64,000 nt of DNA, from contig NC_066604.1 in NCBI RefSeq assembly GCF_905475345.1, forward strand, positions 124,001-188,000, in the 5' to 3' direction. The stretch comes from Vespula vulgaris. Lineage: Eukaryota; Arthropoda; Insecta; Hymenoptera; Vespidae. How positions within the stretch are numbered: the stretch's first letter is position 1; each line of letters opens with the position of its first letter. Below the pieces are notes generated by a model. That model saw only the letters and a program-made list of their open reading frames with translations, did no database searches and was not told the origin of the DNA. Below, piece after piece: positions 38,024 to 51,996 of the stretch. The position numbers were made by a program, and so were the translations under genes.

Positions 38024-38760
38024 ATGTCCATAGAAGTAAACCAAGTAGAACATAACAACAACACAATAAGCCTCCCATCAGCATGACAGAAAGGATCTTT
38101 TCAAGTAAGATCAAAGTCGATCAAGAAAAGGAGTTTACAATTAGAGGAACAGAATGTAAAACGTAAACTAGTCCCCACCATGTTAGAAATTCCGACATCA
38201 AACAGATTTTTGCCGATTGTAGCAACATCAAAGTATCATGAAATATCGAAAAATTCTACACTTGATAAAATACCTTCATCGCCACCAATCTTCCTAGAAG
38301 AAGCTCTAGATGTGTAAAGTATGACAAATGCATTAGAAAAGGTCATCAAAAAAGAAAATTACAGCTTGAAAATTAACATTGATAAAATAAAAATATTACC
38401 TAAGGATACAGATGCATACAGAAAAATAATCAAATAATTGAAAACAGCTAATGCTAGATTTCACGCATATCAACTCAAACAAGATAGGACGTTCAGGGTT
38501 GTCCTATGAAATATACATCATTCAGCAAATATGGTTGAACTAAAACAAGAACTTTTAATACTAGGACACGAGATATTGAATATATCCAACATCAGACATA
38601 ATAAAATACTCCAACCTTCTTCGCTATTTTTCATTGAATTAAAGCAGAAACATAATAACAAAGAAATATATCAAGTTAAAACATTACTAAACAGTATAAT
38701 ACAAAGAGAACCACCCTACAAAAAAAAAGAAATTAAGCAATGTAAAAGATGCTATATTAC
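38024..38760 (+). pseudogene. Jockey non-LTR retrotransposon ORF1, second element (pseudogene)
   Basis: The start is the ATG at 38024 (MSIEVNQ). The reading, with stops, passes IPTSNRFLPIVATSK near 38190, a block seen near the N-terminus of Jockey ORF1 proteins. It continues with INIDKIKILPKDTDAYRKII near 38375 and ARFHAYQLKQDRTFRVVL near 38453, the segment that leads into the PRE_C2HC domain. The 82-residue frame 38531-38779 carries that domain (ILGHEILNISNIRHN, then SLFFIELKQKHNNKEIY) and the first zinc-knuckle Cys pair, CKRC, at about 38740. The rest of the knuckles is missing: the sequence jumps straight into the reverse transcriptase of ORF2. Confidence 0.8.
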
Positions 38761-38764
38761 ATAT

Positions 38765-39480
38765 TGGCCATTACCCTAAACAATGGAAAATGTCACATAT
38801 AATAGTAATAGACAAACCAGGTAAACCTCCACACGAAACTTTGTCATACCACCCTATTAGTCTTTTACCAATCTTCTCAAAGATATTTGAAAAATTACTA
38901 TTAAAGTGTATCGAATTTATATTAAAAGAAACTAACTTAATACCTGATCATCAATTTGGCTTCAGAAAACAGCACTCGACTATTCAGCAAATTCATAGTC
39001 TTGTCGATCATGTAAGAAAAGATCTAGAAGACAAACGATACTGTTCTGCTATATTTTTAGATATCAAATAGGCATTTGATAAAGTTTGGCACAGCGGAAT
39101 CTTCTACAAAAAATAAGGTACTCCCTCATCCACTAAACGTCATCCTGCATTTTTATCTAAGCAACAGGAAATTCAAAATTCAATTTCAAGGCATAATTAC
39201 TCCAGCACACCACATACATTCCGGAGTACCACAGAGAAGTGTCCTAGGACCCATACTATACTTCATACACACAGCGGATATTCCAGTATCTACAAAAGTG
39301 ACAACTGCTACATTTATAGACACAGCAATACTTGCATCCCACGACGATCTCATATTAGTTATCAGGAACTTGCAGGAACATTTAGATGTCATATAACAAA
39401 TTGGTTAAAAAATTGAAATATTCAAATAAACGAATACAAATCGGTCCATATAACTTTCACCTAACACAAAAACACATGTC
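38765..39480 (+). pseudogene. Jockey ORF2 reverse transcriptase, endonuclease deleted
   Basis: From 38770 it reads HYPKQWKM and then DKPGKPP, the block just before RT in Jockey elements. RT follows with PISLLPIFSKIFEKLLLK at about 38853, HQFGFRKQHSTIQQIHSL near 38950, and the first catalytic region FLDIK-stop-AFDKVWH near 39055. HSGVPQRSVLGPILYFIH is near 39220. The catalytic FADD box has become FIDTAI near 39312, losing one Asp. The apurinic endonuclease expected before RT is absent. Together with ORF1 this looks like an internally deleted element of about 1.5 kb. Confidence 0.85.
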
Positions 39481-41704
<2,224 letters not shown>

Positions 41705-41987
41705 TTAAAAACTTTCTGTTTCGCACTCAATAATATAAAGATAATTTGAGAATTATATTTATCAGATTAAAATAAACACTTCTTATTTCTTATATTTTAT
41801 TTCAAAAGTTGCTAGTTATAAACCTTTTTCCAATTCCAAAAACATAAAACTTTCTGTTTCGCACTCAATAATATAAAGATAATTTGAGAATTATATTTAT
41901 CAGATTAAAATAAACACTTCTTATTTCTTATATTTTATTTCAAAAGTTGCTAGTTATAAACCTTTTTCCAATTCCAAAAACATAAAA
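41705..41987 (+). repeat. Near-perfect 138-bp tandem duplication
   Basis: The block beginning 'actttctgtttcgcactcaa' at 41711 recurs at 41849. I see no difference over the 138-bp period. This is either a very recent duplication or an assembly artefact. Confidence 0.95.
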
Positions 41988-42784
41988 ATTTTTGTCAATT
42001 CAATGCGCGGTTGAGTAAATGTCGAAAGTCGTTAGCGTAATATTTCTCCTAAACGTAATGTAACCAAGTGGCAGTCTAGCATTTCGAAAAGTGAATTCTT
42101 GCTGTATTTGAAAAAGTGAGAACAGCGCTGGTATTAGGGTGTATTTTTTGAAACTATTCGTTAATATAAATATTCTATACCATTCTCTATACCACCGATC
42201 TTTTATGCGGCGTATTTATATTGGAGTAAACACATTGTGTTCGTATGATTGTAAGATTTGTATTATTTTTATTACTATTCTAATATTGCGTTATTCTTAT
42301 TACTCGTCCTGTAAATATAAGGACGAATGCGAGCTGTTAACAGTACAAAATATAGGAATTTAGGATGTTTATAATTAATATTATATTAATGATAAGAGTC
42401 CTATAATAGTTTGTAACAACGATGAAAACACATCGTAATTTTTGTCCAATATACATGAACAAGGTTTTGTTTTAAAGTCGTAAATTTAAGTTAGGATTAC
42501 GAATTATGGAATTATTGAGAAAGCATTACTTCTTTTGCAAAAAATTATGTTAAATAATGGTATTTTTTTGGGATTAGTTTATGTAAAAAAATAAGGCTTT
42601 TATACAGAACAATATGTAATTCCTTTTATATATGTACACTAGAAATGCAAATATTTTATAAGCACATGTGTAAGATTATTTGTAACACTTAACAAATCGT
42701 ATCCTTGATAATATTGACATATGACCACTATCCATCAATATATACTTTTCATGTTATAATTTATATTATATTAATATAATATAT
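41988..42784. other. AT-rich spacer, no gene seen
   Basis: No recognisable coding region. The 74-codon frame at 42139 has no known motif. Confidence 0.4.
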
Positions 42785-43070
42785 AAATACTCACTAATTA
42801 TTCTTTACAGAACATTCGTAAAATCTTGCTTTTTGTATTACTTTTTATATATGAATATAGAAAATATATATGTACCGATGTCGTCTAGTACGAATTACTG
42901 CGAAATACACGCCGTTATGGAAGAAAGATAAAAATATGAAAAATTAAAAAATATAAGCTCTCAGTCTATTAATACTAACTATTCTAAACCATATGAACCT
43001 AATTGTTTCGTTTCGCGTAAAAAAGTTATAACCTACACAAGCTTATAAACCGATACATGGACAGTATATT
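42785..43070 (+). repeat. Dispersed repeat D, copy 3
   Basis: It shares 'actcactaattattctttac', 'gtaccgatgtcgtctagtac', 'tactgcgaaat' and 'acacaagcttataaaccgat' with copy 2, in the same order. Confidence 0.65.
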
Positions 43071-44555
43071 TCTCGTTTGCGTTTGTAATTTATACGTCTA
43101 TATCTGTCGCTGAAGTCAGATACGCGTCGAGGGAAAGGTGATAAACAGTCTTAACATTTTACATTTCTTAAAAGTGAAGTCGATAATAATAAGGATGGAT
43201 GAATGATTCAATTTATTCGATTCGGACGATGTACGGTAGACTACGATACACAATTAATTCTTCATAACACAAGACGAAGCTTTTCATCAACAATCAAACA
43301 GCTTATTCGTGATTATAAATTCTGTTGTACATCACCATTGTTGACTTCGTTGCAAGAATTGAACACGCAAATTATCTCCTCCTGTCAATTATTCATCCAC
43401 CTCTTCCTTCCTTTTTTCCCTTCCTTCTTCGTTTCATTTTTTGGTACAAAAGCCTGTCGCAATACGTCACATATCCTGATTTGCGTTTATGTTGATCGAA
43501 CGATCCTGATTTGCATTTATGTTGAGCGAAAATATCAAATTCCTATCCGTGATAATCGTTCGATAATCCATTCGTTTCTGTCATTTAATGTCCAACGATA
43601 GTTTGAAAATCAATCCATCTATTAATGTCACTTGCAATCAGACCGATAACAAATTAATATTATCGATATCAGCGTAGATATTATGATGCCGCGTCGAATA
43701 GTAAGTCTAAGTCGTAAGTATTGTAAATGAAAATATTCACGTATGCGCGCGCGCGTGTGTGTATGTCGGGAGAATGCTAGGAATAGTATCTATAGGATAG
43801 AAATGTAATCCTAGTAATACGAATTACACGAGCGATATGTGAGCGAGAGTATATGAGCGATAGATATCAATATTTATGCATGTAAGGAGATAACGCGACA
43901 TCTAGGACTTTGTTTAAAAAGTCTTAAAGATATATCTGGATGAAAGAAAGCGATAATTAGAGAACGAAAGAAAGAAGCGATAACCAATATAAAGAACGAG
44001 GCATCAGTGCGGAGAGAGTAGAGAGTGCAAGAGATTAGGACAGAGAGTAAAGCATAGAGTAAAGAGTACAAGAGAGTATAATAAAATAGTTGAATATTAC
44101 CGAATATTGAGTGTCGAACAAATGTACGGACGAGAGAAATATGTATGTCACATCAACAATATGAAAATATAATTTGTTTTCTTTTAATCAGGGTTCAGTA
44201 ATAATAAATAATTTATTATAATTAATTTTTTAATACTTTTGTATTGCTTTTAATCATATATTAATAATAACAAATTTATGTAATAAAAAAAAAAAAAATA
44301 GATAAAAATACTTCTTTGTAATGCTGTTCAACTTCTTAGCCCCCAGAAAATCTCGTTGATCTATCCTTCTTCGTAACCAAAATGTTTGACCCCGTAGCTT
44401 TTTCTAAAACTCCTTATTCCTTCATGTCAGCAATTAAGTGCTGCTTCTCCTACTGCTAATGAATTTGAAATTTCCTAGGTGTTTATTTAATAGCAGAAGA
44501 TCACCTGTGTATACCCAAGATTATGTCTCCTTATGTCAAAAGAAGATTTTATAAA
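43071..44555. other. No firm gene; short tandem repeats
   Basis: A 132-codon frame at 43203-43601 has no recognised domain and is rich in Ser, Phe and Ile. Inside it, 43473-43530 is a 30-bp tandem repeat ('atcctgatttgcgtttatgt' and 'atcctgatttgcatttatgt'). A short (GC)n(GT)n run is at 43746-43762. Confidence 0.4.
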
Positions 44556-44559
44556 AACA

Positions 44560-45360
44560 TCTTGATGATCCTTTTTAAGGAGTTTTATCCTATCTATTCC
44601 GCCCTTTCCTCCGGAACTTCTTTTATATTCCTTCGAAAGACATTTTTCGAATGATAAGGTACTTCCCGTTCTACAAAAAGCGGAATAATTTTTTCTTTTC
44701 CTAAGTTTTCCTCTTTGCTTCTAATAGTTAGTTTTCCTGCTATATGTATTTTTTCCTCCCCGCTCATCAATTTACATCTATTACACAATCATTCTTCGTA
44801 ATAAAATTCGGACCAAATATGACATTTTCTACTATATTCGCTAAGTTTGCTACATTCTGACTTAAATAAAGTTCCCAATATGAATTTTTATTAATTTTTC
44901 GCCGTATACCTTTTTTCAATCCTTCTGTTATCGTCGTAAATTCCATTTTATCGAATCAAAGTGCTCTATGCCTGAAGAAAAAGACACTGAAGCTGTGTTC
45001 GCAATAATATCCTACTACACACTGACCATTCTTCCGGCGTGCAACTTTTTGCAATCTATCTACCAGATTTGACCGATCTGTGAAGAATTTTCAGGGGTTT
45101 CCTTGTTCCTGTCCTTCAAGGAAACCAGGTTACTCCTTACATCGGGATCGTTTTTCAGCTTCAAATAATTCCTTTGCTTCTTTTAGCGTCGCGGATATTA
45201 GTTCCTAAAATGTCCTCTTATTCTGTAATACCAACATTGCTCTGTCTTTGTGCTATGGGAATTTTCCTCTCGCCTCATTCTGCTTCTTTGAAAATTTCTC
45301 AAACTCGAAAATTTTCTAGGAACATTTCATCTTCCTTTCATAACTGAAAACAGAATCATT
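44560..45360 (-). pseudogene. Possible Gypsy-type LTR retrotransposon gag/protease remnant
   Basis: On the minus strand, pieces read FGPNFITKNDCVIDV near 44810-44765, resembling the LG..FL.....ID ending of Gypsy retropepsins. A 64-residue frame (44788-44594) rich in Lys and Glu follows. Upstream pieces include LVDRLQKVARRKN near 45070-45030 and a GLKKGIRRKI block near 44920, which fit the late gag region of errantivirus-like elements. Many stops and frameshifts are present. The assignment is by overall pattern and could be wrong. Confidence 0.35.
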
Positions 45361-45825
45361 GATTGATATGAATCTCAGAAGCTTCATCAGTATATCATCA
45401 GTAATTCGGCATTAAATTAACACAAAAAGTATTCTCCGGAATCATCATTTCAACACAAGATTTATATTTTATAAGAGGACGTAAGTAGGTATATATATTA
45501 CTTCTCTAAATAGTATTATTGTTAATTTATTATTACAACACATTTTTTTAGACAACAGGAGCAATAAGCTAAGATGAACGAAAGATGAAAGAACACAGTA
45601 CTTTTTGCGACGAGATATAAATATATTTATAAATTTCTTTTAAATAATATTATTACCTCCTAAACCATATTATTATAATATTATTATAATGTATTATTTT
45701 AAGGAGACGCAAACAAAAGAAATGCACTTAATTTTACTCGAATATCTGAAGAGAAGCAATGTCTAGCTAGGAGACACACATTCGATTTCTTACGAAGAAA
45801 CTTTGTAGCAGCTGTTTTATAAAAA

Positions 45826-46190
45826 TTGACAATTATATATAGTCTGATGTTTTATAATCAGTTGAGTTCTTCAATTCTTGTTGTGAATGTACTACAAAAC
45901 GATGAATACAAAATGTACTGGCATAGAGGCGCTATCACCGACAAAACAATGCCACACAATAAATCAAAGATCACACTAATCCACAAACGCAAAAAAATAA
46001 TACAACTAATTAAAATAGCCATAGCAAATACAGTAAACATATAAAAGAAAACAAGAGAGGATAGAAAAATACATTCGACCAGTTAAAGAAATCAGAGAAT
46101 TATGGTATAAAAAAAATAGTAGTAATTCTGATGATATTATCAACTAAAGGAATCATAGCACACGACATTCATCAATACATTCGCGCACTG
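45826..46190 (+). pseudogene. C-terminal tail of a non-LTR retroelement (R2-like endonuclease region)
   Basis: The 72-residue frame 45826-46044 carries a WHRGAITDKTMPHN block, then KITLIHKRKKIIQLIKIAIA and NTVNI. This pattern matches the PD-(D/E)xK-like C-terminal segment found in R2-type retroelement proteins, where the family usually has PDI...DK...IDIA. Here the Asp positions are Ser/Lys, His and Lys, so a nuclease would be dead. Frameshifted continuation to about 46190 includes a GIIAHDIHQYIRAL block, typical of the same tail. The exact clade is uncertain. Confidence 0.5.
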
Positions 46191-46194
46191 TAAT

Positions 46195-47115
46195 TACATC
46201 CAATATATATATACGGTTACGATGTTTAGGAAAGTCAAAATATAATTGACCATAATATCTCGTATCGTACGATGATAATTTTATTTAAAATAGTAATATC
46301 TTTATCGAACAATATCGATTGAAATATTTTATTAATTCCAATGGCAATATTAAATTATTGAAAAAATTGAAATATTCTATTGTATTTCTCTTTCTAATAT
46401 TCGTTGTGCGTCAATACATTCCAGGTACATTCATGTTATCTAGGTTAACAATAGCACATTCATTAATTTTTGTTTGCATTTAAATAAGTTTGCATGAAAA
46501 CGCTCCTGAAATATAATATATTCCGACATATAATAACGCTTGTGAAATATAATATACTCATTTCAAATTAATATTAGTTGTCATTTCAACTTAACATTAT
46601 TGTCTATATTTTTCAATAATTTTTGATTACTTATTATCTTCTATTTTTTTCCAATTTTGATTTCTTTTTTTTCTCATATCTCCGTTTATATGGAGACGAA
46701 GAAAGTCTACATTCTTACACAGATCGACTGTGTTTTTTCATTTTTCTCAACTGTTGTTTTTAGTTTCAGGTTTATCTACAACAGAAGCAATATTTGCAGC
46801 ATCACCGGCAAGAAGAACCTGATACTCCAAGAAGGCGAAGTAATAGCATTAATCCTCCCCGCTTGGCTACAGTTAATTTCTTCTTTTTAATTTTCCACTT
46901 TTTCTTAAGCTCCATAATCAATTTTTCATAAATATTCATTGGAGCCCGAATAGCAATATGATTTTAACAAATTTTGCGTCTTTTGTACTAATGGGTTGTT
47001 CAGCAGATGCTGCTACTATTTATTCCTCTTTATATATCCTTGTATTTCAATTGTACGATATCGTGTTCGGGACAACCGGGATCGTTATTTACTTAATATT
47101 TATCGAATAAACTTA
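46195..47115. other. AT-rich spacer, no gene seen
   Basis: No recognisable feature was found. A less AT-rich patch at 46785-46875 has an open frame (46657-46890) without a known motif. Confidence 0.4.
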
Positions 47116-47119
47116 GAGA

Positions 47120-47945
47120 GACAAATTTGGTATTAAATTTTAACTGATATCTGATGTTCGAACTAAATATATTGTAAATGGTTTTCTTATTTAGGAAAGG
47201 ATGGTAACATCACAACCTCCAGGTGAATCTATCCTATTCAACTTATGAAACCATATTCTATAAAAAGAAGAATCATAACAACTGACGATTTTTTTACAAG
47301 CTTACTGCATGCATCAAAATTATTAGCAAAAAGAATCACATTGGCACTATATGCGGAAATAAATAAATTATTTTACAAATAACAAATACTGTAAAACAAA
47401 GAAGGATATTATGGCTCGTTTTTCATCATTACTTTCTAAATGAAATGGGAGTGTTCTTACAATTTATAAGTATAAACCAAAGAAAAAAATTTCTGTATTG
47501 AATTCGAAGCATAAATGTATCAGGATTTAAAAAAGTAACAACTGCTTACCTAAAACGATTGAATTGTATGATAAGATTAAACTTGGCGCAGACATTGCAG
47601 ACCAAATGACAAAAAAGTATAGTGTCACATCAGGATCGAGAAGAAGGTTATTTTAAGTATATTTTAATATTTTAGCATAAGTGTTTGGATCTTACATAAG
47701 AAACAGTCGAAAAGATTCTCAGAAAAGATTTTATATTTCAACTAGCAAATGAACTTTTCATTGAAAATACCGCTGAAAAGGTAAAAGCAAGGATGAAATC
47801 ACATAAAGCTAATGTCCAAAGAATTTCAAAGAACTTACTTCGTTTACACAAATGTTGTCAGACAGATGTGATAATAATAAGATTATCATCATTTGTAATA
47901 CCTCTAAAAAATATGTATGTGGAAAATGCATTTTATATCTAATAA
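47120..47945 (+). pseudogene. piggyBac transposase pseudogene, copy 2 (lineage 1)
   Basis: This is the same subfamily as the copies at 1.9 and 56.0 kb but 5' truncated. It starts near the KFGIKF block. The second Asp motif reads TTDDFFTSL-like in a shifted frame near 47283, and the ARFSSLLSK and YKYKPKKKI blocks follow at 47415-47490. LGADIADQMTKKYSVTSGSR near 47598 keeps both Asp of the third motif. The Cys-rich tail (CNTSKKYVCGKC) is near 47895-47935. Stops and frameshifts are numerous and the first Asp motif is missing. Confidence 0.8.
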
Positions 47946-47949
47946 TTTA

Positions 47950-49470
47950 TTTTATATTATAAAAATAACTTAACTTTCAAACGGAAATTTATTTTAATAT
48001 TTTTGTTATCAAGACATATATTCTTTATTATACTTATTGTTCTTATTAATATGTAAGTGATAACATCTGCCAATCCTCCTTTAAGTCGTGATTTCAAATG
48101 GATCGTGATTTTCAAATGGATTAATAATACGTGACATGGAATTCCTTTTGTAAGAAAGTAATAAATAAATAAATATAATATATTCTATTATTACGTATAT
48201 TTTAAAAACCAATAATTTTGACTTTTTGGTAGAAATAGCTTCGCCTTAACTGTCAGTAGTTCTATTGTTCATCAGGTGTATAAAAATATTGTTCTACCAG
48301 ATATCCGAATATTTTTGCGATACTATATAATTAAGTATTATTTTGTTTATTTTATGTCATGTGTAAAGATAATTATGCTAATTAAATAAATGAAACATGT
48401 TTCGGAAAACTAGAAAAAGTATATTTGATAAAGAATTTTAAATTCTATAAATCAACTATAAGCAGGTGTACAGGGCAATCATATTAGAAATACAGTGGTA
48501 TCGAAAATAACGAGTCACTGTAATTCTACTTATACTATAGAAACGTACCAATTATACTATATAATAATCATCGACCCTCTATATATTTACGTAATTTTTT
48601 GATATAATATTTAAACTTCACCGTATTTTGACATATTGTCAAAATGAGTCTACAAGGTATTAATTTATAGGTATTTAACACATATTGTTACGCTCATCCC
48701 GTGTTTCAAAATAAATGAACTTTTATTACAATAATGAAAATTTATTTACGGATATACTGCTACGTCAACAGTTTTTGGTCAAACCGTAAAAGCCTTTACC
48801 AGGGATCGACCTTTAAAAATGTGAAATTGAAAGCGAGTGACTGGCTAGGGACTTGTAGATCGTTGGAATAGAATTGGAGGATATTTGATAGACTAATAGA
48901 CTGTGGAAGGGGTGAAATAGTAGGCATAATATTACAGTAAAGATACCAAGTTGCCTTACCTTTCTTACAAGTGGCGTACAAGGACATGGCTTCTTATCCA
49001 AACGTTCAGTAGGTATCATAATAGATTGTTCAACTCATCGAAAACTCACTGATTTTTGAATAAAGTCTTATAAATATAGCGTTCTGATCAAATATGTAAT
49101 ACAGACTTGGTAACTGATTACTGATCTTACGAAATGCAGAGTACAGACTTATTACTTACTTTCTGAATTATAGATCGCAGAATTGCTGGATTCTTTGAAT
49201 ACAAAATCCAAACTTAAGAACTAATCACGGAGTTACTATCTAATCGGCTAACCGATTTTAGAGAAAAAAAAATATTGACTGACTTCATTTTTTTATTACT
49301 TATTCCTTCTGAGTTACCTCTTTTCAAAAGCATCTAATTGACATCTACGAAACTTACCGAAGATAAGAGGTTTGCTTCCCTATTCGATAATAATTTTACT
49401 TTTTTATTATGATTTATACCTGAATAAAAAATCTATTATATCAAGAAGGGCGGTCTGACTGACTCATAAG
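47950..49470. other. No gene seen; possible minus-strand LTR end
   Basis: At 48686 the sequence 'tgttacgctcatcccgtg' reads, on the minus strand, as an LTR-like 3' end '...gagcgtaaca' with an 'aataaaagttca' block upstream. The other end could not be fixed. Overlapping minus-strand frames at 48796-49019 are unrecognised. Confidence 0.3.
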
Positions 49471-49475
49471 TGACT

Positions 49476-49740
49476 CTAAGAATCAGAAAATGTTGATAAT
49501 TGTGCAGCAAGATACCAAGAGTATGATTTGAAAATGCTAAATACATTTTTAATCCTCAGCAATAATTTCTTGTAAGTAATGTCTACCAGCGCCGCTATTA
49601 TCATCGTTGTATCGTTATGCGTTCCGTAAGCAACCAATGGTGTATCATATGCGTAGAAAATGGGATTTTTCATAAACAGCAAAAGATGTGTGATTGACAT
49701 AGTAAATCGCTTTCTTATATAACACATAATATAATTTTCG
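49476..49740 (-). pseudogene. R1-like reverse transcriptase fragment
   Basis: The minus-strand frame 49727-49476 reads FYAYDTPLVAYG, a version of the catalytic YADDTLL..G motif of R1-type RTs with the first catalytic Asp changed to Tyr. It is followed by a helix-rich stretch (MIIAALVDI), as in the region after that motif. The preceding residues fit weakly. It is a short fragment and separate from the Jockey RT just upstream, which has its own FADD box. Confidence 0.4.
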
Positions 49741-49744
49741 ATCT

Positions 49745-50495
49745 ATCTAATTGTGGGAAAAGCAATTTAATAATTAATTTGATAGAAAGTCTTGAAAATG
49801 TTTACATGTATCTAAAATCGTTGTATCAACCAAAATATCGATATCTTTATTTTGATTCCGATATACGATAGTGAATATTTTACATTTTCGAACAACAGTG
49901 ATATGATTTCTATCTTATAGAAGCTTTACTTGATTTTATTCCCGTATTTGATGATGTAGGTTGTGATAAATTATATCATAAGAGAATACTTTTTAATGGA
50001 AAGACATTTCAAGATAGAGCTTTTGTTTATATCAAACTTACGCATATTCCAAAACATTTGAACAGCAGATAATACTAATTTTTTAATAGTTTTCCAACAA
50101 AACAATATTAATTTACATTACATTTTTAACGAACACGCTAATTTCGATATAGATTATAATAATTTTTCAAAACTATGTAATTATTGATAGCGAAAAATAC
50201 GATTTTCTCGTTGTACACAAATATAGTAACGTTCAAAGAAGTCGATAAAGAAGTAGTTCCAATGACTATACGAGCATATATTTCGTAGCATTTTCTACTG
50301 AATGTTAGTAATCTTATACCTGTCAAGCCGACTGCTTGATTTTTATTAATGCCAAAATGAGTGATAAACTTCATATTAAAGATAATAAAAGGAAAAATGG
50401 TAGGAAGAAAAAATGAGAGTAAAAGCAATAAACAGAAGCAGATTTGAAGTAAAATAGGGAAATCAAGTAACATCGTACGAGATAAAGATCTTAAA
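49745..50495. other. AT-rich spacer, no firm gene
   Basis: A 111-codon minus-strand frame at 50138-50473 is hydrophobic without a known motif. It may be degraded Jockey RT sequence, but I could not anchor it. Confidence 0.35.
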
Positions 50496-50499
50496 CGAT

Positions 50500-51270
50500 A
50501 AAAATTAGAATCTGATGAGATTTTACAAAAATCTTATAAATCGATTATTACATCCTTGAAACAATTATTTATTAGAATAGAATAAAAATTTAGTAAGGGA
50601 CGATGTAATTTTCCATTCTTTTGTATGTGGATAAAATGACAGTCATCCGCAAATGTAAATATTTCTGTATGTCGCGAAGTTGGCAGAATAAAGAATGTAA
50701 TATGGATCCGGATACATATCCTCGTGGAACACCACCATGAATTTTTTATATGGTACATTATTGATTCGATTATAAAAATATACATTTGAGAAGTATGAAT
50801 TGATGATAAAAAATATGCTATTTGGTAGGATTGCTTTTAATTTATTTAATAATCAGACTTTTCAAATGTCTTCCACATCTAAAAAGGCTGTTGTATAATA
50901 TTTACCTTTCTGCATAAAAGAAATTCAATCTATGAATTTGTTCTATTACATTATGATTTTTTTTTTAAATCTGAATTTATGATCAGGAATTAATCTTTTG
51001 TCAATTTCCTCTATTATTCCATTGTATATGATATTTTTTATTACTTTGGAAGGAAGGAAGATAGACCCGATGAGGTAACTTTGGATCCTTATCAGCTTTT
51101 TGTAATGATATAACTTCAGTATTTCCAAGTTTATGGAAAACATCCTAGTCTGAATATAGTCTGAATATGTTTGTTATAATTATTATAAATCTCTGGGTTT
51201 TAACTGATAGTTCTTTTGACATTTTTGCAGTTACAAAGTCATATCCAGATGTTTTATAGTCCCTTAGTGT
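50500..51270 (-). pseudogene. Jockey-type reverse transcriptase remnant
   Basis: On the minus strand from 51260 it reads SGYDFVTAKMSKELS, then VISLQKADKDPK near 51115-51080, the region leading into RT. IIYNGIIEEIDKRLIPDHKF spans 51030-50970 and corresponds to the motif usually read as DHQFGFR. AFLDVED near 50890 is the first catalytic block, and FTFADDCHF near 50660 keeps both catalytic Asp. ILINNCFKD near 50560 is the following thumb segment. Several frame changes are needed. ORF1 and endonuclease are not seen, so the copy is truncated. Confidence 0.7.
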
Positions 51271-51589
51271 GAACTATGGGTGCATATATGAGTTCGGTAA
51301 AAGTTACCAATATGGTCTATTGAAGCATATATGTACTTGTCAATTTTTTTGATATCCTGTATAGTGTAGTTATAACTATGTTTATATGAGATGAATACAT
51401 GTGTATTCCTTAACAACGGCAGTAAACTAAATAATGTTTATATCAGTCGTTCGCTGTTTGTTTCACGGAGAGACGTAATTCTTCTTTATGACTGTAAAAT
51501 CAACTACATATTGGATTTTGTAATTTATACTGGGAAAAAAAAGCACTTATGTTTTGATCTTTACTAAAAATGATATATATGTTCTAATT

Positions 51590-51790
51590 ATTAATTATTA
51601 ATTCTAATTATTAATTTTGAAAAAATAATCGATAAATATATATACTTTATATGCATTTGCCATGAAACACAATTATACTGTTGTTGTGTCCTATTTAGTA
51701 CAGATCACCCCGAAATTCATGTCTTCATTTATTTACGCACGCAAACAAGCAGGCAATCATTACTTCACAGAACAAAACAACATTTAAACA
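51590..51790 (+). repeat. Dispersed repeat D, copy 4
   Basis: It shares 'tatgcatttgccatgaaaca', 'tatttagtacagatcac' and 'gaaat' blocks with the other copies. The start of the repeat is poorly kept. Confidence 0.5.
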
Positions 51791-51859
51791 TGTATACGAA
51801 AACGAGTAGTGAGGATACGAGCTTCTTTTCTGTTGCCGCAAATTTCTAAGCTCGCCATA

Positions 51860-51985
51860 ATATAAAATCTTTTTTCGTGAAAAATATCAAAAACAGCATT
51901 TACGCCAGCGTTGAGAACAGGCGTAATTCTTGACCGATTTTGATGAAGAAAGTCTCATTTTTAAAATGAAGATTTAACCACCTGC
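51860..51985 (-). repeat. Dispersed repeat B, copy 3
   Basis: The reverse complement reads 'tcatcaaaatcggtcaagaa' followed by 'ttacgcctgttctcaacg', matching copies 1 and 4. The TTAA at the family centre is present (minus strand, 'ggttaaatcttcattt'). Confidence 0.7.
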
Positions 51986-51996
51986 GCTGGAAAGAT

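Noticed and set aside
39186..39392. Minus-strand frame with a Cys-bearing end
   Set aside because: It is the antisense shadow of the Jockey reverse transcriptase on the plus strand.
43203..43601. 132-codon frame, the second longest in the window
   Set aside because: No domain, signal or homologous pattern is seen, and it contains a 30-bp tandem repeat. It is likely a chance frame.
50138..50473. 111-codon hydrophobic minus-strand frame
   Set aside because: It lies next to Jockey RT but matches none of its motifs, and composition explains the hydrophobicity.
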